NCBI GenBank assembly: GCA_965115835.1
Contig: OZ220471.1
Coordinates: 806,001 to 870,000 of the forward strand
Source of the DNA: Foliamicus sp965115835
GTDB lineage: Bacteria; Pseudomonadota; Gammaproteobacteria; Steroidobacterales; Foliamicaceae
DNA: 64,000 nt
Reading direction: 5' to 3'
Positions 17,584-27,183 of this stretch are shown here, piece after piece. The translations under genes and the position numbers were made by a program. The notes beneath the pieces are model-generated. The model was not told where the DNA came from. It saw only the letters and a program-made list of their open reading frames with translations, and did no database searches. Position 1 is the first letter of the stretch. Each line of letters begins with the position of its first letter.

Positions 17584-18273
17584 CTACTTTCGGTTTCGGA
17601 CGATTTTCACCCATAGGAACTGCCATGAAAAACCGATTGAAATCAGGACCAGCATCAACAATGGCGTCAGATAGATCGTGCCGGAATCCAGCCAATGGAA
17701 ACCCGAGAGTTCAACGATTGCTCTTGGCCCAGTTGTGAAAAGCCATTGCAGAACAATTAACAGGAATGCAAGGAATCTGGCGACTGCCAATCGCGATTCC
17801 CGATTGATTCTATCGATAATTGCTATTGCGGCCGCGAGAAAAATGAACAGCGCCGCCCCATAAAGTGTGCCGAGGAGCACGAAATCAATACCCAAAGCCT
17901 GATAAAACAACCAAAGCTGAAAGCTGAGCGAGCCAAGCAGAAGCAAGACCCATCCGCCGTACATCTTGCCATGAAACAGCAGGCAAAGAGCTTGCAAACT
18001 GAGCGCCACTTCGATAGCCCCGGCATAACCCGATATGGTTTCGAGCCAGACAGGAACGCTCTGTTCCGTCAGCCAGGATGACAAGGCCATGGCGGTTGCG
18101 GCCAGACTCAGCGGTACAAACGTCAAATACAGCACTGGAGGCAGGCGTTCCGGCAACAGACGAATCAGTTTGCCTGCGCCAGGAATCGACTGCCCTGGCG
18201 ACGGCCAGGCAAGCAGGACGCACAGGCAGCCGAGCGCCAGACTCAGCGTCCACCAGGACGCCACCTCATTCAT
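17584..18273 (-). CDS. Polytopic membrane protein of unknown function (HmuT-like position)
   Basis: A 229-residue, very hydrophobic protein with about six membrane segments, such as WWTLSLALGCLCVLLAW at the start, LSLQALCLLFH and MYGGWVLLLLGSLSF. I see no catalytic motif. It starts four bases inside the end of the CobN-like gene and precedes the ExbB-like gene by eight bases, so it belongs to the same operon. Position equals hmuT of hmuRSTUV. A role in a haem or metal pathway is inferred only from context. Confidence 0.65.
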   Translation of the reverse strand: MNEVASWWTLSLALGCLCVLLAWPSPGQSIPGAGKLIRLLPERLPPVLYLTFVPLSLAATAMALSSWLTEQSVPVWLETISGYAGAIEVALSLQALCLLFHGKMYGGWVLLLLGSLSFQLWLFYQALGIDFVLLGTLYGAALFIFLAAAIAIIDRINRESRLAVARFLAFLLIVLQWLFTTGPRAIVELSGFHWLDSGTIYLTPLLMLVLISIGFSWQFLWVKIVRNRK

Positions 18274-21200
18274 GCTTCAGATGTCGTACGCCGCCGATAT
18301 GCGGAAAATGATATCAAGGCTATTGCCAGCGCGGCGATAACAAACAGTATCGTGAACAGGTTTCTTCCACTGGCTGGCGCCGAATCCCGGGATTCGCTGG
18401 CGGACCGGCGTACTTCTTCATCCTGGTCGGCGACAGCCTCTGCCGTTTTATCCGGGCTGCCCTGTTCGCGCAAGACAAGCTCGGTGCGAGGTTCCGCTGT
18501 TCCAATTTCCGCCGCTGCGATTTCATTCCGATAGCTGGCAAGCAGGGTTTCATCCAATTGATCTTCGATAAAGCCTTGCAAGAGTTGATTGCCGCAAGTG
18601 AAATTACCGCAGCCCGCCTCGAATCTGGAGACAAGATCTGCGTGTAGCGCCGCCAGAGCCCGCAATCGCTCCCCTTCGGGCGTCCAGAAACCTTTTCGCG
18701 CGGCTTCCAGCATGACGCCGGTAACTTCTTGCAGCGCATAAGGATTTTCAGTTTCAAAAAAATCGCGCAAGGCGAGCTCATGCTGGTCGTCTATGAGCGT
18801 CTCATATACCTGATTCCAGAAACCCGGCATGATCGCGGCGGGCTTCATCGTGTTCCAGCCGAAAGAATTGCGCAGCGTCTCGGCCAGCACTTCCGCGCTT
18901 GACGCCTCGCCGGCCGTCAGGCCTTCAAGATAGCGGGGATTGAACAGGGTTGTTCTCGCTTCCCTGGCGATCACGCCTTGCAAGGTTTCCATGCGCGCTC
19001 GGGCGGGATTGCGAAAATCGGCGAAATACGCTTCCGCGTCCTTGCCGGTCACCGTCCGCACCGCGAGACTGAGCCCTCCCATGAATTCGTAGACATGATC
19101 CAGGCTCAACCCGCCCCAGGTATTGCCGGATCGGGGCTGAACCACCACATCGGTGTTCAGCAACGCTGCGGTAAAAAGATCGGGCACGTATTCGCCCCAT
19201 GCTTCGGAATCGCCGTACATGGCGCCCATGTTGTCGAGGTATCGGGCGGCGACATCGGCATTGCTCCGCCAGGTATCGCCCTGCTCCACCATGCTCATGA
19301 TCCGGGCGCCGTACGAACCATTGACGCCGCCGAAACTCCTGCGGGTCGACAGATGTCTGGCCCGGGAGGGCGCCAGACCCTTGTCGAGCAGGTGTTGTTC
19401 GGCCAGCCGCGCGCCGTCGCGAACGAAATTTTCGTCCCGGTCCGTCGCCACAGCCGCCATTTCGACAGCCCGATTGATGAGCGCCAGCCGCGACGCGGCC
19501 AGATCGCGCAATTGGCCCGCGCTTTGCACAACCACATCGATGCGCGGCCGCCCGAGCTCCGCGGCGGGAATCAGCCGCAACAACTGGACTTGTCCGCTCG
19601 GCGCATAGATCGGCTCCACGCCGAGCAGATACAGAATCTGCGCGACCGTGGCGCCTTGCGAGTGGATGAACTCGCTCGGCCACAAGGTAAAACTGACCTT
19701 GTTCGGCAGGCGCTCATGGCGGCTCCGATAATCGTCCAGCATGTCGTTCGCCAGCGCCTTGCCCACTTCCCAAGCAGCCCGGGAGGGAGTCTGTTCCGCA
19801 TCGATTGAGAACATGTTGCGCCCGGTCGGCAGCGCATTCGGGTTCAGCAGCGGGTCGCCTCCCGAAGCCGGGGCGACATAACCCCCGGCAATGGCGTTCC
19901 CGAGGGCCCGTTCCTGATCCTCGGCGCCTGCCAGCAGCAGGGATTTGTAATGTTCATATTGCGACAAGGTTTCTCCCAATCCGGGCTGGTAATCAAAATC
20001 GAGCGATTCGAGCAGATTCCCGACGCCGACTCCGCGATTGATGTCCGCGAACAGGACTCGGCGTCCCTCATCTGCGAAACAGACTCGGGAATCAGAGCCT
20101 CGACCGCATCGATCAGCATCAACTCTGCGGTCAACGCCGCATCCTCTTCGATGTAATCCTCGCCCCAGGTATACAACCCCTTGTTGATACGGGACGCGGC
20201 CAGCTCGTCCAGATACATTTCGAGACTTGGCAGAACATCATCGTCCCAGCTTTCGGATTCCGCCAGATTCATGTCGAGATCGCCGTCGAGCCCCATTTCG
20301 GTCGCCAATTCGATGATCTGACGGCGTTGTTCGGTTCTTGTCTGCCCCTCGGCGAGGCGATAATCATCTACCCATCGGCCTATCGTGGCGAGATCCGAAT
20401 ACAACCCGGCCCGCTGGAACGGGGGAGTCAGGTGATTGATGATGGTGGCGTAACTGCGCCGTTTGGCGATAATCGCCTCGCCCACATTGCTCATGGTGTA
20501 GATATAGAAGTGGGGAGTATTGCCGATCAAGGCATCGGCCCAGTCATCGGAAGAAAGCGCTACCTGTTTGCCCTGGGTGAATTCCAGGCTGCCGTGGGTG
20601 CCGTAGTGAATGACGGCGTCGGCGCCGAAGGCCAGCCGCATCCACAAATAGGCGGCGACATAGCTATGGGGCGGCGCCTCTTCCGTACCGTGCACCATGC
20701 TGAAATTGTCCGCCCCGAAACCGGCAAGCGGCTGCGGCATCAACGCGACATTGCCGAAACGGACACGCGCGACGGCGATACGCTTTTCTCCGTCCGGCAA
20801 ACGGCCGACCATGAAATTCCCCAACTCCGCGCCATGGCGCTCGTCGACTCTCCGGCACAGGCCTTCGGCCAGATGTTCCCGGCACCATCGCAGATATTCG
20901 GCAGCTCCCACCCAGGCCGGATCGCCTTCGTCGAGATAGCGCCGCGTCTGGCCCATGCCGTCGGGAGTGAGCACCGGGCCTTCCGCTTCCAGGCGCGAAC
21001 GGAACATCTCGTAGTCGTCGGGCAAATCGCCCAGATCATGGCCTTGGTCCTTGAGCAGGTGAAGCGTGTTGAACAGCGACGGGACAACCTCCATGCCGCT
21101 GGCCACGAGAGCGTTCTTGCCCGGGCCTCTGAAATAGACAATGCCGATCCGCTTTTCGGCATTGGGCTTGTTTTTCAGTTCGATCCACTTCCGCACCATG

Positions 21201-22237
21201 TCGACATATTCGTCGAGCCGTTCGGGAATGGCGTTGAAAATGCGGAAACCCCGGTCATCCGCGAACTGGGCGTTGACGACCCTGGGAGCGACTCCACCGT
21301 CCAGTTCCGGCAAGACGACATTCATGGTGAGCAAGCCGCCGGAATAGCCTTGCGGATCTTCCAGCCAATCCGCGTATTCGTCAAACACCGACAAGGGGGT
21401 CAACAACGGCGCCTGCCTCTCGGAAAACCAGTCAACCACCGCTTCTTCCTGTCCGAAACCGAAGCGGCCGTGAGGCATCATGACCACCGCATCGGGATCC
21501 ACATCGGCGACCAGGGTCAGGCGCCCTGCCCTGCCGTTGATCGGATATACCCGCATTCCGGCTTTTTCAAATGCGTTGATCATGGCGTTCAGATGATCCC
21601 TGTTCGCATTGAAAGGGCCGGGAACAGTGGTAATGAGCGCTATCTTGAAACCATCCGGGTTGTAGTTGGGGTGAGCCGCGTAATAGCGCTCGTAATCTTC
21701 GACCGAAGCGAATACCTCGTCACCGAGATAAAACAGGACATCCGTATCAATCAGAAGCGGATCGCCGGCCGGGGGAGATTGCCAGATTTTCCCGTCGAGC
21801 TGCCGGCGAACGTAATACCAGAGGTTTCTGTAATTGTAATCCCCGCCGTTATCCACATAATTTCGCACTCGTTCCTGCGCGGCGCCGGCAAGACTGGTCA
21901 AGCGAACATGATTTGGATTTGTCGGGCTGTCGATATAAACAGAGCTGCCGGATTGCGCCGCCTCATCGATATGCGAAAGCTGTTCATCGTCAAGGGCGAT
22001 ACCGCGTCCGAAAATCATCACAAAGTCGTAATCTTCAGCCTCGGACAATTCTTCCAGCCCAAGACGCTGAAACCGGAATTGCGGTAGATCGACAACGGAC
22101 TTGATCACGCGACTGGCGCTGAAGTCTTCATAATTGACAAGCGCGACTCTTGTCGGTGCGGCCAATCTCTGGAAAACCAGGAAAACCCCGCTTATCGCAA
22201 GTATCAGGCCCAAGCCCGGAATAGCGAATCGTTTCAT
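18270..22237 (-). pseudogene. CobN/magnesium-chelatase H-like protein (HmuS-like), one frameshift
   Basis: Two frames together encode one CobN-family protein. The first runs from ATG 22237 to the break near 20060. It has an N-terminal signal anchor (FAIPGLGLILAISGVFL) and the chelatase core, with VMMPHGRFGFGQEEAVVDWF, DAVIHYGTHGSLEFTQGK and MVHGTEEAPPHSYVAAYLW. The second frame resumes as RVLFADINRGVGVGNLLESL, continues with VSFTLWPSEFIHSQGATVAQ, and ends at 18270 after a C-terminal helix. Total length is 3,968 bases, one short of a multiple of three, so one base appears lost (GACGC|CGAG). HmuS relatives are membrane-anchored and remove iron from haem. The break could be a real mutation, recoding or a sequencing error. 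Confidence 0.82.
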
Positions 22238-22251
22238 GGCGATGCGCCCCC

Positions 22252-22615
22252 TCAGATATCGAAACTGTAACGGGCGGCAATCGAAACAATGCGGCCAGAC
22301 GCGGCCACATTGCCTGCATCGCCACCGATTCTGGAACCGGCCAGATGCTGATGCCGACACTGCTCGTCGAGAAGGTTGGCGATTCTCAGGCTCACACTGA
22401 AATCAGGCGTGAAATTATAGAATGTGTTCAAATCGATCCTCGCATAGTCCAGAATCTCGAAGCCTCCCTCTTGAACATCGTCGAATTGATCGACGATCCT
22501 GCCATTCAGGCTGGCGCGAAGTTTATTGCCCATGGATCGAAAAGCAAGGCCCGGCACTCCCTGCCGCGGCCCGACGCGGGTTGGAGTTTCATCGCTCAAC
22601 TGACCTGCCCCCGTT
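22252..22615 (-). pseudogene. C-terminal fragment of a TonB-dependent receptor (HmuR-like position)
   Basis: The last 115-120 residues of an outer-membrane beta-barrel: LSDETPTRVGP, ASLNGRIVDQFDDVQEGGFE, VSLRIANLLDEQCRHQHLAG and a C-terminal IAARYSFDI ending in an aromatic-rich strand. The plug and most of the barrel are missing. Homology stops near 22615, just before a long inverted repeat. It lies 15 bases upstream of the CobN-like gene, where hmuR stands in hmuRSTUV. The open frame continues to 22806, but the upstream translation is not receptor-like. Confidence 0.8.
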
Positions 22616-23050
22616 GACTGGTCCGGTATGAACGTTAGCGCCTTGACGCTTTCTCTGCCCAACTGGCCATCCGGCTCCGCTACACTCCGCCGGATGGCCA
22701 GTTCTGGGCGTGATAATCGTTCCCGGGGCCGGGGACGCCACGACTCCAACAAAGCTCTGCAAGGATAGCTGGCTCCGACACTTCCGCCGCGATTGGCGGC
22801 GCACACTCAATCGGTAAAATTCTCGATGCCGTCAGACTGTGCGATCAATCAGGCGGACGACTTCCACGGTCCGACGGAACCATTGCTCCTGGGCGACATA
22901 CCTTTGCTTGAGTGCGCTTCGTTTGGAATGAACCTGCTTACGACTTGCTTGCGATGCTGGGAAGCCATAAGCTAAAGAATTGTTATTCAAGGTATATTTC
23001 TCGCTATCACTTGCTTCGGCGGGATATCCGGGCTAAAATCCCGCTGCGCT
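22611..23050. other. Gene-free gap at the right border of the hmu-like block
   Basis: 440 bases without a supportable gene. It contains the 15-bp inverted repeat at 22661-22703 and, beyond it, more AT-rich DNA leading to tRNA-Asn. It looks like a deletion or insertion scar where the rest of the receptor gene has been lost. Confidence 0.5.
22661..22703. repeat. Perfect 15-bp inverted repeat
   Basis: The left arm AACTGGCCATCCGGC (22661-22675) is perfectly matched by its reverse complement at 22689-22703, with a 13-base loop. No T-run follows on either strand. It may be a remnant end of a mobile element or a strong RNA hairpin. It sits beside the truncation point of the receptor fragment. Confidence 0.7.
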
Positions 23051-23126
23051 TCCCCGGTAGCTCAGTAGGTAGAGCGGTTGGCTGTTAACCAATTGGTCGC
23101 TGGTTCGAGTCCGGCCCGGGGAGCCA
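23051..23126 (+). tRNA. tRNA-Asn (GUU)
   Basis: A 76-base tRNA including an encoded CCA. The acceptor stem TCCCCGG pairs with CCGGGGA. The anticodon arm GTTGG-CTGTTAA-CCAAT gives GUU (Asn). The T arm is GCTGG-TTCGAGT-CCGGC. It is a queuosine substrate for the Tgt/QueA pair encoded nearby and marks the edge of the hmu-like block. Confidence 0.97.
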
Positions 23127-23176
23127 AGCTCAATCCGTAACAGGGAACACCCGAGTTCCCGCCGGCGCTGTCTTCC

Positions 23177-24517
23177 GTGGATCAACTCAAGGCATTCCTG
23201 CAAACCGCCCTGGAGGCCGTCGATACGGTTCGCCCGGAGGGGGTTACCCTGCCCCACAGCCTGCTGCAGCTTGGTCTGGCCGCCCTGCTGTGCTTCGGGG
23301 CGTTTCTGGTCAGCCGGCGCATACATCCCGCCATTGTCGGCTGGTGCGATACGCGACCGCGCTGGGAGAACGCGCGGCGCATACTGGAGCCCCTGCTGTG
23401 GCCATTGATCTGGCTGGCGGTCTTGAGCGTACTCCTGGGGCTTTACGCCGCACTGAAGCAACACGCCTGGCTGCTGGAAATTGTCACCAGCCTCCTGGTG
23501 GCGTGGATCGTGGTGCGTCTGGTTTCCAGGGCGATCCGCAACCCGATGCTCTCGCGTGTAACGGCAGTCATCGCCTACGGCATGGCCGTGCTCAGCATCT
23601 GGGACCTCCTGGGACCCACCATCGATATTCTCAACGGCCCCGCCTTCACCCTTACGCTGGGCACATTCAGCCTGAGCGTTTATCAGGTCCTTGCCACCGC
23701 CCTGCTGCTTGCCCTGTTGATCAGTCTGGCGGCATTGGTTTCCCGGCTTGCGGAACGCCGCTTGCAGGACGCCGACTGGATGACTCCCACCGGGCGAGTC
23801 CTGCTCGGCAAGACGCTGCGAATCATGCTCTTCGTGTTCGCGATCCTGATCACCATCGGTTCGGTGGGCATCGACCTCACGGCCCTTGCGGTCATCGGAG
23901 GCGCGGTGGGCTTCGGGATCGGTTTCGGACTGCAAAAGGTCTTCTCGAACCTGATCAGCGGGCTTATCCTGCTGATGGACAAGTCCATCAAGCCTGGCGA
24001 TGTGATTACCGTGGAGAACACCTACGGCTGGGTCAACAAGCTGGGCGCGCGCTGCATCTCCATCATCACGAGGGACGGCATAGAGCACCTGATTCCCAAT
24101 GAATCCCTGATTACCCAGCCGGTATCCAACTGGACCCACACGGACAACAACAGCCGCCTGCGAGCGTCGGTGGGCGTTCACTACGATACGGATCTCGAAT
24201 TGGCCACCCGCCTGGGCGTACAGGCGGCCCGGGCGCAACCCCGCGTGCTCGGAAATCCGGCGCCGCGGTGTCTGGTCAAGGCATTCGGCGACTCCGCCAT
24301 CGAACTGGAAATCCGCTTCTGGATACAGGACGCCAGCAGCGGCGTGAGCAACATCAAGAGCGATGTACTGATGGAAGCCTGGCGGCTGTTCCGCGAACAC
24401 GGAGTGGAGATTCCCTATCCGCAGCGCGACCTGCATATCAAGAGTGGCGAGGTCGCGTCCGGCCCGCCGGTGACTCGTTCGCCGAAAGAGCCGGAGGGAA
24501 CATCGGACGCAGACTGA
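23177..24517 (+). CDS. Mechanosensitive ion channel, MscS family
   Basis: A 446-residue inner-membrane channel that would release solutes on hypo-osmotic shock. Several N-terminal helices (from about residue 28 to 200) precede the MscS core. The pore-lining helix has the glycine/alanine pattern AVIGGAVGFGIGFGLQKVFSN near 240-260. The beta domain follows, with LLMDKSIKPGDVITVENTYGWV and LIPNESLITQPVSNW. The C-terminal alpha/beta part ends near FREHGVEIPYPQRDLHIK. The extra N-terminal helices place it with the larger YbdG/YnaI-like members. Confidence 0.93.
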   Translation: MDQLKAFLQTALEAVDTVRPEGVTLPHSLLQLGLAALLCFGAFLVSRRIHPAIVGWCDTRPRWENARRILEPLLWPLIWLAVLSVLLGLYAALKQHAWLLEIVTSLLVAWIVVRLVSRAIRNPMLSRVTAVIAYGMAVLSIWDLLGPTIDILNGPAFTLTLGTFSLSVYQVLATALLLALLISLAALVSRLAERRLQDADWMTPTGRVLLGKTLRIMLFVFAILITIGSVGIDLTALAVIGGAVGFGIGFGLQKVFSNLISGLILLMDKSIKPGDVITVENTYGWVNKLGARCISIITRDGIEHLIPNESLITQPVSNWTHTDNNSRLRASVGVHYDTDLELATRLGVQAARAQPRVLGNPAPRCLVKAFGDSAIELEIRFWIQDASSGVSNIKSDVLMEAWRLFREHGVEIPYPQRDLHIKSGEVASGPPVTRSPKEPEGTSDAD

Positions 24518-24527
24518 ATACCGGCCC

Positions 24528-24555
24528 AAAAAAAGCGGCAGGATGAACCTGCCGC
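24528..24555 (-). terminator. Rho-independent terminator downstream of comEA
   Basis: An 8-bp stem GCGGCAGG/CCTGCCGC with a 5-base loop spans 24535-24555. On the minus strand the stem is followed by seven T residues (A7 at 24528-24534 on the plus strand). It ends the lapA-lapB-comEA side; on the plus strand no T-run follows. Confidence 0.85.
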
Positions 24556-24628
24556 AAGCCCTTTATCAGGGAGGGGGTGTCCGTTGGAGCGGGGAAGGCG
24601 TTGGCGTTGAAGCCGGAAGCTGAGAAAG

Positions 24629-24928
24629 TCAGGAGCCGGTTTCAGGCGGGTTGTTTCCAGATTCGTCTTCAGACGCCTTGAGAAGAATGTTCTTTCTGTT
24701 ATCTTCCAATACTTTGCGCCCAATACCTTTCACTTTCATCAGATCTTCTACCGTTTCGAAAGGGCCATTGTTCTCGCGATACTCCACAATGGCCCGAGCC
24801 TTGGCTGGCCCTATTCCCTGCAGTTCGCGGGCAATCGTCCTGGCGTCGGCCTCGTTGACGTTCACCGGTCCCGCAAAAAGAAGACCGGGCGCCAGGGCCA
24901 CGATTATCGCTGCTATCCATCTGTTCAT
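24629..24928 (-). CDS. ComEA-like helix-hairpin-helix protein
   Basis: A 99-residue exported DNA-binding protein with a signal peptide (residues 1-19, ending LLFAG). The helix-hairpin-helix domain comprises VNVNEADARTIARELQGIG and YRENNGPFETVEDLMKVKG. ComEA proteins bind incoming DNA in natural transformation. The start MNRWIAAIIV at 24928 is chosen because it begins the signal peptide; the longer open frame has no support. A terminator lies just downstream. Confidence 0.9.
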   Translation of the reverse strand: MNRWIAAIIVALAPGLLFAGPVNVNEADARTIARELQGIGPAKARAIVEYRENNGPFETVEDLMKVKGIGRKVLEDNRKNILLKASEDESGNNPPETGS

Positions 24929-25064
24929 CCTTGCATCTCCTTGAGTGTGCCTCTCTGCTCCGCTCCACAGGTGGGGCGGATGCGTATGGGGAGTTTCGGC
25001 CGGCGTCGCCGGGAAGCGCAATTGGAAAGACAGCGCGTTTTCCGAAGAATGGACCCCGTGCCGT

Positions 25065-26183
25065 TCAGGCGGCAAATGGCGAGATTAAGTGCGCGGCCTC
25101 CCAGGCGCCGCATTCAGTGCAGCGCCATTCGTAGCGCTCGTCTTCCTGCCCGCAGGCGTTGCAACGCCAGCGGGGCGGACCGCTCGCCGCCTTTCGCAGG
25201 TCGTCGCCAAGCGACCGCAGGGACTGCGCCGTGAAATCCGCAGCCGGGCCGCTTGCGTATATGCTGGCGTATGCCGGATAGGTTTCACGCAAGGTGGCGA
25301 ACAGGCAGGCTGCGGAGCGGGCGCACAGGAGACCGGGCGCCATCAGCAGCGCCACAGCCAGACGCGCCTGCAAACCGGGATGGTTGCGCAGCAAGATGGA
25401 AAGTTCGCGATCGAGGGCCTCGCAATCCAAACCTTGCTGTTTCCCCAGCCCCGCCAGGAGCAGTTCGGCCCATTCCGGGTGCCGGGCGGCGACCGCGAGT
25501 CTCCTGCCGAGCGCCTGATCGCACCATAGCGCGCGGTCCACGGCGGGGCGAGGACAAGCCCGCGACGCCCTTTTCGCCTGCGACCAAAGCTTCCTCGCCC
25601 GCCTCAAGTCGCCCGCCTGTACCGCTTCCCGGGCCAGCTGGCATAAATGGTGACAACGCAGATTTCGCCCGGCGGCAGGGTCCTCGCGGGCCAACTGCAC
25701 GGCCACGCTCATTGCCCGTTCCCATTCCTGCAGCTGTTCGAATATGCCCAACCGGCGTCTCAGGGCCGTCAGTCGAAGGCCAGGAAATTCCGCGGTCTTC
25801 GCATACGCTTCCTCGGCGCGGTCGAGCATTCCCGCAGAGCGATAGTCGTCCCCGATCTCCAGTCCCGCCTGGGCGCGCACGCCAGCATCCAGGTCTGCTC
25901 GGGCCGCAAGCGACTCGTGGATCTGCAGGGCGCGCCGCCAATCCCCCGCCGATCGAAAATAGGCAGCCAGCTCGAAAGCGGCGGCAGGCTGCCTGTGCTC
26001 CCTTTCCGCTTCGCGCAAGTAGGCGTCGACCGCTTTTTCCGAACGCCTGGGCAGGGATTCGGCAAACGACCGGAACCGCCCACTCAAGCGCCCGGAGTTT
26101 TCACCCGATCGTCCGAACCAGTAGCCCAGTATCGCAACAACGATGATGACGCCGGCCAGCGTAATCGCGAGATCGGAAGGCAT
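25065..26183 (-). CDS. lapB: Lipopolysaccharide assembly protein LapB (YciM)
   Basis: Membrane-anchored regulator that in E. coli works with FtsH to control LpxC and lipopolysaccharide synthesis. The 372-residue protein has an N-terminal helix (residues 5-22), a run of tetratricopeptide repeats, and a C-terminal rubredoxin-like zinc site with two CxxC pairs (CNACG and CTECG). It starts at ATG 26183, the first residue of the anchor; the open frame upstream overlaps lapA and is ignored. Follows lapA as in other Gammaproteobacteria. Confidence 0.93.
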   Translation of the reverse strand: MPSDLAITLAGVIIVVAILGYWFGRSGENSGRLSGRFRSFAESLPRRSEKAVDAYLREAEREHRQPAAAFELAAYFRSAGDWRRALQIHESLAARADLDAGVRAQAGLEIGDDYRSAGMLDRAEEAYAKTAEFPGLRLTALRRRLGIFEQLQEWERAMSVAVQLAREDPAAGRNLRCHHLCQLAREAVQAGDLRRARKLWSQAKRASRACPRPAVDRALWCDQALGRRLAVAARHPEWAELLLAGLGKQQGLDCEALDRELSILLRNHPGLQARLAVALLMAPGLLCARSAACLFATLRETYPAYASIYASGPAADFTAQSLRSLGDDLRKAASGPPRWRCNACGQEDERYEWRCTECGAWEAAHLISPFAA

Positions 26184-26226
26184 TGCCGGCGGCGCTCGGT
26201 CAAGGGTTCCCCGGGCGGTAACGACG

Positions 26227-26502
26227 CTATCTTGCGCTCCCGCTGCGCTCGCCGCCCGGTGCTGCGTTCCTGCTCCCGGCGCGTTTCCCGAGCAGCGCGC
26301 TGGCGGCGCAAAGCAAGCCGAACAGCCATCCAAGACCGAATACGACCGTGAACGCAAGGGGCTTCGAAAGGCTGAACTCGGCAAACGCCAGATCCACGCT
26401 TACCTGCCCGCGATTCAACAGCGCGAGCAATCCGGCCGGAGCGGCTACCGCGAGCAGCAGCAACGCGTACAGAACGCGCCTTGCCCAGCGTGCAAGCCCC
26501 AT
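26227..26502 (-). CDS. lapA: Lipopolysaccharide assembly protein LapA (DUF1049)
   Basis: A 91-residue protein with two membrane helices (about residues 8-30 and 48-72) joined by the segment NRGQVSVDLAFAEFSLSKP typical of LapA. It precedes lapB by 43 bases. The assignment rests on topology, the central motif and the conserved ihfB-lapA-lapB order. Confidence 0.85.
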   Translation of the reverse strand: MGLARWARRVLYALLLLAVAAPAGLLALLNRGQVSVDLAFAEFSLSKPLAFTVVFGLGWLFGLLCAASALLGKRAGSRNAAPGGERSGSAR

Positions 26503-26729
26503 GGCGGAAACCCTGCGCGCCCGGCTAACCCTGCCAGGGGCCTGCGCCGCAAGATGACATGGGGTTGGGCGAAAGGTACGGAGCCTCCGCCCGGATGCCG
26601 GCGGGGTACGCCAAAAGACCCTCCGGCGGCCAGTCTCTCATATCCGGCAAAAGCAACAAACCCTGACTCGGGCAATACGGGCGGAACATCGCCAACATAC
26701 CCCGGGCTCCACTTGCCTGCACAGGTTGG

Positions 26730-27119
26730 TCACATCCCGGTTCCAGCAGCCGCAGGCTTCCGGGGAGCGTCTTCGGAACGTTTGGCCGCGGCGTTCACGC
26801 GCTCACGCAAACGCTTGCCCGGCCGGAATTTGGGAACGAACTTGGCCGGCAGCGCCACGGCTTCGCCGGTGCGCGGGTTGCGCCCGATGCGCGCCTGGCG
26901 GTAACTCAGACTGAAGCTGCCGAATCCGCGGATCTCGATGCCGCCGCCCGCCGCCAGCGTCTGGGCCATCAGATCGATCACATGATGGACCGATGCTTCC
27001 AGGTCGGAAGACGAAAAATAGCTGAACCGTTCTTCTTCGAGCAGCCTGCGCGTTACGATCCGAACCAGTTCGGACCGGGTAACGGCATCGCCCGATGTCC
27101 TCGACAAGGATGAACTCAT
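26730..27119 (-). CDS. ihfB: Integration host factor subunit beta
   Basis: DNA-bending nucleoid protein of 129 residues, longer than the usual 94-100. The first 13 residues (MSSSLSRTSGDAV) precede the conserved TRSELVRIVTRRL, and a 15-20 residue Lys/Ala/Pro tail follows the core. The DNA-inserting arm IGRNPRTGEAVALPAKFVPK with its conserved proline is intact. It lies just after rpsA, the usual place. Confidence 0.93.
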   Translation of the reverse strand: MSSSLSRTSGDAVTRSELVRIVTRRLLEEERFSYFSSSDLEASVHHVIDLMAQTLAAGGGIEIRGFGSFSLSYRQARIGRNPRTGEAVALPAKFVPKFRPGKRLRERVNAAAKRSEDAPRKPAAAGTGM

Positions 27120-27183
27120 GGTGCTTTCCTTCCCCCTGGAATGGCGGGCATGGGAACGGCTTGCGCCCCCGCGCCGGCTGGAT

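Noticed and set aside
20327..22087. A 586-codon open frame on the plus strand
   Set aside because: It is the antisense of the CobN-like gene, whose conserved motifs lie on the minus strand.
22616..22806. Upstream continuation of the receptor fragment
   Set aside because: The frame is open but the translation (Arg/Pro/Gly-rich) has no barrel features and includes the inverted repeat.
23051..23126. tRNA-Asn as the attachment site of the right-hand integrase island
   Set aside because: It is 36 kb away with intact housekeeping operons between; only short generic T-arm words are shared.
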